The position numbers were made by a program, and so were the translations under genes. Positions 6,840 through 10,288 of a DNA stretch of 10,288 bases are shown one piece after another. The notes under the pieces were generated by a model. The model ran no database searches, had not been told where the DNA came from, and worked only from the letters and a program-made list of their open reading frames with translations. Location: positions 1 through 10,288 of the forward strand of contig NZ_CALHVN010000063.1 of assembly GCF_938039245.1 (NCBI RefSeq). The letters run 5' to 3'. Source of the DNA: an uncultured Campylobacter sp. Lineage in GTDB: Bacteria > Campylobacterota > Campylobacteria > Campylobacterales > Campylobacteraceae. Within the stretch, counting starts at the first letter, position 1, and each line of letters begins with the position of its first letter.

Positions 6840-7640
6840 TTAGTTGATAGTTCCTATTTTGTCGCCGTATTTTAGCTTTTGCTCGGCTGCTAGATCAAAT
6901 TTGACCGCGCCCTGCTCGCTAAGTATGAGTATCGTAGAGCCCAGCTCAAACATCCCTAGCTGCTCGCCCTTTTTTGCGCTTAAATTTTCGTATTCGTAGA
7001 GCGCGACGTTACCGGCGCAGGCGTTAGTCTGTATGCGCGCGTCAAAGTCAAATTTCATCTTGCCTACGTTTAGCGCGCCGACAAAGACCAACCACATCTT
7101 TTTGCCGCTTGCAAGCTCGCATTTTAGCACCACGCGCTCGTTTTTGGCGTATAGATTCGGCACCTTTAGCAGCGCGCTAACGGCCACGCTATATAGCTCG
7201 CCCGGCACGTAGAGTGCGGATAATATCCTCATATCGCAAGGCGCGTGATAGCGGTGATAGTCGCGCGGACTGAGGTAGATATTTACGTACTCTAGCTCGG
7301 CGTCTCGCTCTCTGCGCTCCATGCTATCGCCTAGAAGCTCTGCGATACCGTACTCATGCCCCTTGACGCTGATCGCCTTTAGCTCCTTGCTAACTCCGCG
7401 CTCTAGGCACGTGCCGTCGCTAGGACTGATGAAGGCCTGCGGCGAAACGTCGAAATTTCGCGGACGCTGTAGCTCGCGAGTAAAAAGCGCCGTAAGGCTC
7501 TCGTACTCTCTAGGCTGCTTAAACTCGCTCATGTCGATTTTAAAGCCGCTTACGTATTTTTCATTGATAAAGGTTTGCAAAAACCTCGGAAATTTAACCG
7601 CCGCTACAAACCCGAATATCCTAGAAATAAGTCCCCTCAT
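6840..7640 (-). CDS. psd: Phosphatidylserine decarboxylase proenzyme
   Basis: Psd converts phosphatidylserine to phosphatidylethanolamine, the last step of the main PE route, at the inner membrane. The proenzyme cleaves itself at the L-G-S-T site, here residues 233-236, turning S235 into the pyruvoyl cofactor of the small alpha chain. The partners of self-cleavage are present: D75 in the S-P-S-D-G motif and H132 in R-D-Y-H-R-Y-H-A-P, matching E. coli D90 and H147. At 266 residues it is shorter than the 322-residue E. coli enzyme but typical of Epsilonproteobacteria. The start overlaps the metallophosphoesterase stop as ATGA (7637-7640) and has AAGGAG upstream, indicating coupled translation. 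The phosphatidylserine synthase gene is not in the window. Confidence 0.95.
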   Translation of the reverse strand: MRGLISRIFGFVAAVKFPRFLQTFINEKYVSGFKIDMSEFKQPREYESLTALFTRELQRPRNFDVSPQAFISPSDGTCLERGVSKELKAISVKGHEYGIAELLGDSMERRERDAELEYVNIYLSPRDYHRYHAPCDMRILSALYVPGELYSVAVSALLKVPNLYAKNERVVLKCELASGKKMWLVFVGALNVGKMKFDFDARIQTNACAGNVALYEYENLSAKKGEQLGMFELGSTILILSEQGAVKFDLAAEQKLKYGDKIGTIN

Positions 7641-8764
7641 ACAACTCCTTTTAGTCTTAATAACGAAATCTCGCTAGGCGCCATTACGCGCACCGGCGGC
7701 CCCCAAAATCCGGCGCCTCGGCTAACGTAAATTTGCGTATTTTTGTTCGCGCGGTATAGCCCTGCGACGTATTTTTGATCGAGCCTTACTAACAGCGAAA
7801 ACGGGAAAATCTGCCCGCCGTGCGTGTGTCCGCTCACGACCAGATCCACGGGCGCGCTTTCGTCCATGTATTTTAAAAATTTAGGCTGATGAGCGAGCAA
7901 AACGGTAGGCAAATTTACGTCGCGACCGTCCAGAGCCGCGACCAGATCTGGCTCGTACGCTTTAAATCTTAAACCGATAATATCATAAACGCCGGCTAAA
8001 TTTACCCCGCCCACTCGTGCGTTTTCGTTGCCTAAAATTTTAAAATTAGTAGTCTCGCGGATCGCTTTTATCGTGCCGTCGATGCCGTTATAGTACTCGT
8101 GGTTGCCGGGAACGTAAAAGGTGCCGTATTTGCTCTTTAGCTCGTTAAACGGCGCGATAAACTCGGCCAAACGGTGCGGCGGCAGATCCGCGATGTCGCC
8201 TACGATCGCGACCGCATCGGCATCAAGCTCGTTTACGCGCCCGGTTACCGCCCGCGCAAAGTCAGCTCCTAAAAAATCGCCCAGATGAATATCCGTTAAA
8301 ACCGCGATCTTTAGCTCGCCATTTAGCCCCTTTAGCTCGATATCTTGCTCTTTTACTTCGGGTAATTTTACGGCGTTAAAGATACCTCTAAAAAAGTAGC
8401 TAAACGCCAAGATAAGTATCGTGACGTCAAGATATAGGCGCAAAAATTTACGCCTGCTCTCGCTAAACGCGCGCTTGGTTACGGGACGGGCGGCAAAGGC
8501 TACGACGTTCGTAAAAAGCACGAACGAAAAGATAATAAACGTCAGCGCCAGCATCAGCGAACAGGCGATGCGAAGGCTCGGACCCAAAAAGTTAAACCGC
8601 AGCGAAAAAGCCAGCGCGACGCCGCCGATGGTAAGCGTCAGGAAAAACAGCCCAAGCGCCCTTTTATGCGCAGCAAGCGGCCTGAGCGCGGCATCTGCAA
8701 AAAGCCCGCGGTACGAAACGTAATTCATAAAAATGATGATCAAAGACGATAGAACATAAAACAT
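7637..8764 (-). CDS. Membrane-anchored metallophosphoesterase (calcineurin-like)
   Basis: The 375-residue protein has about four N-terminal membrane segments (roughly residues 2-18, 35-55, 63-91 and 110-128) followed by a calcineurin-type phosphoesterase domain from about 150. All binuclear metal motifs are present: D-x-H at 158-160, G-D at 189-190, G-N-H-E at 220-223, H292 in L-A-H-Q-P, and G-H-T-H at 312-315, followed by G-G-Q-I-F-P. This resembles YkuE/YaeI-like membrane phosphoesterases, some of which act on lipid or nucleotide diphosphates; the true substrate is unknown. The G-H-T-H-G-G-Q-I-F-P block is typical of that subgroup. Because it leads an operon with psd, a phospholipid-related role is plausible but inferred. 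No good Shine-Dalgarno precedes the ATG at 8764; the next in-frame ATG (residue 13) is no better and would cut the first membrane segment, so I keep the longer form. Confidence 0.88.
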   Translation of the reverse strand: MFYVLSSLIIIFMNYVSYRGLFADAALRPLAAHKRALGLFFLTLTIGGVALAFSLRFNFLGPSLRIACSLMLALTFIIFSFVLFTNVVAFAARPVTKRAFSESRRKFLRLYLDVTILILAFSYFFRGIFNAVKLPEVKEQDIELKGLNGELKIAVLTDIHLGDFLGADFARAVTGRVNELDADAVAIVGDIADLPPHRLAEFIAPFNELKSKYGTFYVPGNHEYYNGIDGTIKAIRETTNFKILGNENARVGGVNLAGVYDIIGLRFKAYEPDLVAALDGRDVNLPTVLLAHQPKFLKYMDESAPVDLVVSGHTHGGQIFPFSLLVRLDQKYVAGLYRANKNTQIYVSRGAGFWGPPVRVMAPSEISLLRLKGVV

Positions 8765-8976
8765 TTCGTAAATTTAGCCAAAATTATTAAATATCTAGCT
8801 ACTCGGGGTAAATTTACGCGGCTTGCGTATGCGTTTTGGGATAAATTTGATTTATAGCGGACGGCTTTGTTTCGGCAAAATTTGGCGACAGCGAGATAAA
8901 ATTTATCTAAAATTTGAGAGTAAATTTAGCGGCAAAACGGGCTCGAATTTGACCACTCAAGGTAAGTTCGGCTCGC

Positions 8977-9002
8977 AAATTTGACATCCCCGTAAATTTG
9001 AC
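8977..9002. repeat. Two AAATTTGAC words in the spacer before the metallophosphoesterase operon
   Basis: AAATTTGAC occurs at 8977-8985 and 8994-9002. Close relatives lie near 8842 (AAATTTGATT), 8909 (AAATTTGAGA) and 8946 (GAATTTGACC). The 258-base spacer is otherwise without a supportable gene. Confidence 0.55.
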
Positions 9003-9004
9003 GC

Positions 9005-9030
9005 AAAAGGAGCCAAATTCGGCTACTCCT
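9005..9030 (-). terminator. Possible terminator overlapping the end of the PH-like gene
   Basis: On the minus strand AGG and AGCC (with three bulged bases between them) pair with GGCT and CCT, followed by TTTT (9008-9005). The stem overlaps the TAG stop at 9023-9025. The stem is short and bulged, so the call is weak. Confidence 0.35.
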
Positions 9031-9598
9031 GAATTAATTTTATAAATGTCACACCGTTAGATTTTAAAGCGTTTGCATTAATTTTTTCAGAACCGAACTG
9101 TAAAATATATCTATTGCCCGAAACCTCGTATAAAGCCATCAAAAAACCATCCAAATCATCACTTTTATTAGACCATGAACAGTCTTGCAAAAATTTACTT
9201 TTATTTTCATGAAAGTTAATGGAGTATGAAGGAGGAAAACTACTTCTTAAAAACCATACATCATTCAAATTTATTTTTTTACCGTTATAAGTGATCAAGT
9301 GCTTATTTGTCACGTAAAATCCCTCGTGGATAAAATTCATAACCTCGTAATATATCGATACCAACAAAGCGATAATAAAAATTACGCAACATATTTTCAT
9401 AAATACTCCGAGCTCTAAAAATAAAGCGCATGGAGGCCATATAAATAAGGCGCAAACGATGATCTTCAACACGCAAAAAAATCTAATAGAGCATAAATAT
9501 TTATATAGCACCACCTCGCCCTCGTCGAGCTTGACGTTTTCAGGCAAATCCGCCAGCTCGTCGTCCAGCGCCTTGCGCGTCAAATTCTGCTCACTCAT
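9023..9598 (-). CDS. Two-segment membrane protein, bacterial PH-domain-like; AT-rich 3' part
   Basis: From the ATG at 9598 the product is 191 residues: an acidic N-terminus (1-28), a G-E-V-V-L-Y entry motif (27-32), two membrane segments (about 37-58 and 64-84), then F-Y-V-T-N-K-H-L-I-T-Y at 94-104 with K-x-I-N-L-N-D-V after it. That layout (membrane hairpin, then a TN-K/R-x-L-I strand) is typical of bacterial PH-domain membrane proteins (YdbS/YdbT-like), whose roles are mostly unknown. I infer the family from this pattern only. The first 30 or so codons look like the neighbours, but from about 9500 down to 9023 the sequence is markedly AT-rich, with many AAA, ATA, TTA and AAT codons. This suggests the 3' part, or the whole gene, came from elsewhere. 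The gene overlaps the ybeY stop by eight bases and should be co-transcribed with it. Confidence 0.75.
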   Translation of the reverse strand: MSEQNLTRKALDDELADLPENVKLDEGEVVLYKYLCSIRFFCVLKIIVCALFIWPPCALFLELGVFMKICCVIFIIALLVSIYYEVMNFIHEGFYVTNKHLITYNGKKINLNDVWFLRSSFPPSYSINFHENKSKFLQDCSWSNKSDDLDGFLMALYEVSGNRYILQFGSEKINANALKSNGVTFIKLIQE

Positions 9599-10007
9599 CG
9601 CCCGCATCCTCCGTTCGGACGATGAGGCTCTTTGGCAGACTAAATTTCTCGATCACTTCGCACTCTTTGGCCCTCATCTCGCCCGCGTCACTCTCATGAT
9701 CGTAGCCTAGCACGTGAAGTAGCCCGTGCGTGAAAAGCAGCGCCGTTTCGTCATCCTCTCCGTGACCCAGCTCGGCGGCTTTGGCGGCGACTAGCTCGGT
9801 GTTTATCACGATACAGCCAAGCGGCGCGTGCAGCTGCATCTCAAGCGGGAAACTCAGCACGTCCGTAGTCTCATAAATGCCGCGCTGGCGGACGTTTATC
9901 TCCTTCATCTCCTCGGCGTCAACAAAGCTAAGCTCCACCTCACCCGCGGTCAAATAGTCGCAAATTTGATCCAAAATCCTCGGATAATCGTCCTCGCAAA
10001 GTATCAT
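9591..10007 (-). CDS. ybeY: Endoribonuclease YbeY (rRNA maturation factor)
   Basis: YbeY is a zinc-dependent endoribonuclease that acts in 16S rRNA 3'-end maturation and 70S ribosome quality control in the cytoplasm. The zinc motif H-G-x-L-H-x-x-G-x-D-H is at residues 94-104, with ligands H94, H98 and H104 spaced as in E. coli H114/H118/H124. The conserved T-T-D-V-L-S-F-P block is at 47-54. At 138 residues it is near the short end of the family but complete. The start at 10007 has AAAGGAAA at 10022-10015, seven bases upstream. It is the first gene of a two-gene operon with the PH-like gene, whose start overlaps the ybeY stop. Confidence 0.95.
   Translation of the reverse strand: MILCEDDYPRILDQICDYLTAGEVELSFVDAEEMKEINVRQRGIYETTDVLSFPLEMQLHAPLGCIVINTELVAAKAAELGHGEDDETALLFTHGLLHVLGYDHESDAGEMRAKECEVIEKFSLPKSLIVRTEDAGDE
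9608..9612 (-). promoter_or_regulatory. Ribosome binding site that decides the start of the PH-like gene
   Basis: GGAGG on the minus strand abuts an ATG at 9607, leaving no spacer, but lies nine bases before the in-frame ATG at 9598. The second is therefore the better start and removes the residues M-R-A. The site is inside the 3' end of ybeY. Confidence 0.65.
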
Positions 10008-10039
10008 TTTTGGCTTTCCTTTAGTAAAATTTGAGTATG

Positions 10040-10045
10040 ATTTTA
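10040..10045 (-). promoter_or_regulatory. Candidate -10 element for ybeY
   Basis: TAAAAT on the minus strand lies 32 bases before the ybeY start, with T-rich sequence upstream (AATTTTCG and TTTTATTAAAAT), as is common for Campylobacter sigma-70 promoters that lack a strong -35. In an AT-rich spacer such matches are cheap, so confidence is low. Confidence 0.25.
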
Positions 10046-10084
10046 GCGAAAATTCGGGTTGATTTTAATAAAACTAGCTTTTGT

Positions 10085-10171
10085 TTGTTAAGAGGGAAGA
10101 GGCTTGAATTACGCTCTGCTAGCAGTTGCGAGGCAAAGCCGAAGCAAAAGAGCTCCCTTCCCCCTTAACAA
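10085..10171. repeat. Large imperfect inverted repeat (87 bases)
   Basis: The left arm (10085-10104, TTGTTAAGAGGGAAG plus five bases) is nearly the reverse complement of the right arm (10151-10171, ending CCCTTAACAA): eight perfect terminal pairs, one mismatch, six more pairs, then a bulged end. The 46-base interior carries the perfect palindrome CTGCTAGCAG (10116-10125) and a small TTGC-gag-GCAA hairpin (10126-10136). The outer TTGTTAAG/CTTAACAA ends resemble terminal inverted repeats. It could be a dispersed miniature element or a structured RNA; position between ybeY and the window edge does not decide. Confidence 0.65.
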
Positions 10172-10199
10172 TCCCCCAACCCCTACGACGTGAGAGGTG

Positions 10200-10238
10200 G
10201 CGACACGGCTTTGCTGGCGCAAAGCGTCGCAGGTTTTG
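10200..10238 (+). terminator. Strong hairpin, possibly a terminator
   Basis: GCTTTGC (10208-10214) pairs perfectly with GCAAAGC (10219-10225) around a TGGC loop. Outside it, GCGAC (10200-10204) pairs with GTCGC (10226-10230) after a three-base bulge on the left. AGGTTTTG follows on the + strand, a modest T run. It could end a short + strand transcript covering the large inverted repeat, or be part of the same repeated element. Confidence 0.4.
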
Positions 10239-10288
10239 TAAATTTTGATGGAGGCAAATTTGACATTTTCAAGGTGCGGGTCTCGGTG

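Noticed and set aside
10109..10288. Open frame entering from the right edge on the minus strand (59 codons, ends at TAA 10109)
   Set aside because: It runs through both the strong hairpin and the large inverted repeat and gives a low-complexity end (GGLLRGKGALLLRLCLATAS). It may be a real gene tail, but nothing in the window supports it.
10251..10288. Possible gene start ATG GAG GCA near the right edge on the + strand
   Set aside because: No ribosome site precedes it and only about 12 codons are visible, too few to judge.

Overview
The window looks like a chromosomal segment of a Campylobacter species, probably from the higher-GC C. showae/rectus/curvus/concisus group. The evidence is the partial dedA-like gene, pepA and ychF in an order that I recall from C. 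jejuni, Epsilonproteobacteria-type proteins (short Psd, short YbeY, cysteine-rich Sel1 repeats of the Helicobacter Hcp type), codons mixing GC-rich and AAA/TTT-rich words, and a very frequent AAATTTGA word in the spacers. The genus is an inference; no rRNA or tRNA is present to confirm it.

Left block (1-2760, + strand): the 3' end of a DedA-like membrane protein overlaps pepA (leucyl aminopeptidase, all metal and catalytic residues present), whose stop codon overlaps the start of ychF (universally conserved ATPase). These read as one operon. A 461-base spacer follows, holding a possible terminator and what looks like the decayed remains of a small exported-protein gene.

Middle block (3222-6161, + strand): a secreted cysteine-rich Sel1-repeat (Hcp-like) gene of about 470 codons is broken by four single-base frameshifts, each next to a short homopolymer. 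It overlaps an intact small lipoprotein gene of unknown function. After a hairpin terminator and a spacer full of the AAATTTGA word comes a compact AlkC-type HEAT-repeat DNA glycosylase relative.

Right block (6416-10007, - strand): one operon runs metallophosphoesterase with an N-terminal membrane domain, then psd (phosphatidylserine decarboxylase, ATGA overlap), then a small coiled-coil protein with a C-terminal membrane anchor, ending at a good terminator. A second operon runs ybeY (rRNA-maturation endoribonuclease), then a two-segment membrane protein resembling bacterial PH-domain proteins, whose 3' two-thirds is strikingly AT-rich. The right edge (10008-10288) has no clear gene but carries a large inverted repeat and a strong hairpin.

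Most genes are housekeeping. I see no convincing new multi-gene system. The best leads are the multiply frameshifted Hcp-like gene with its partner lipoprotein, the structured right edge, the compositionally split PH-like gene, and the dispersed AAATTTGA word.
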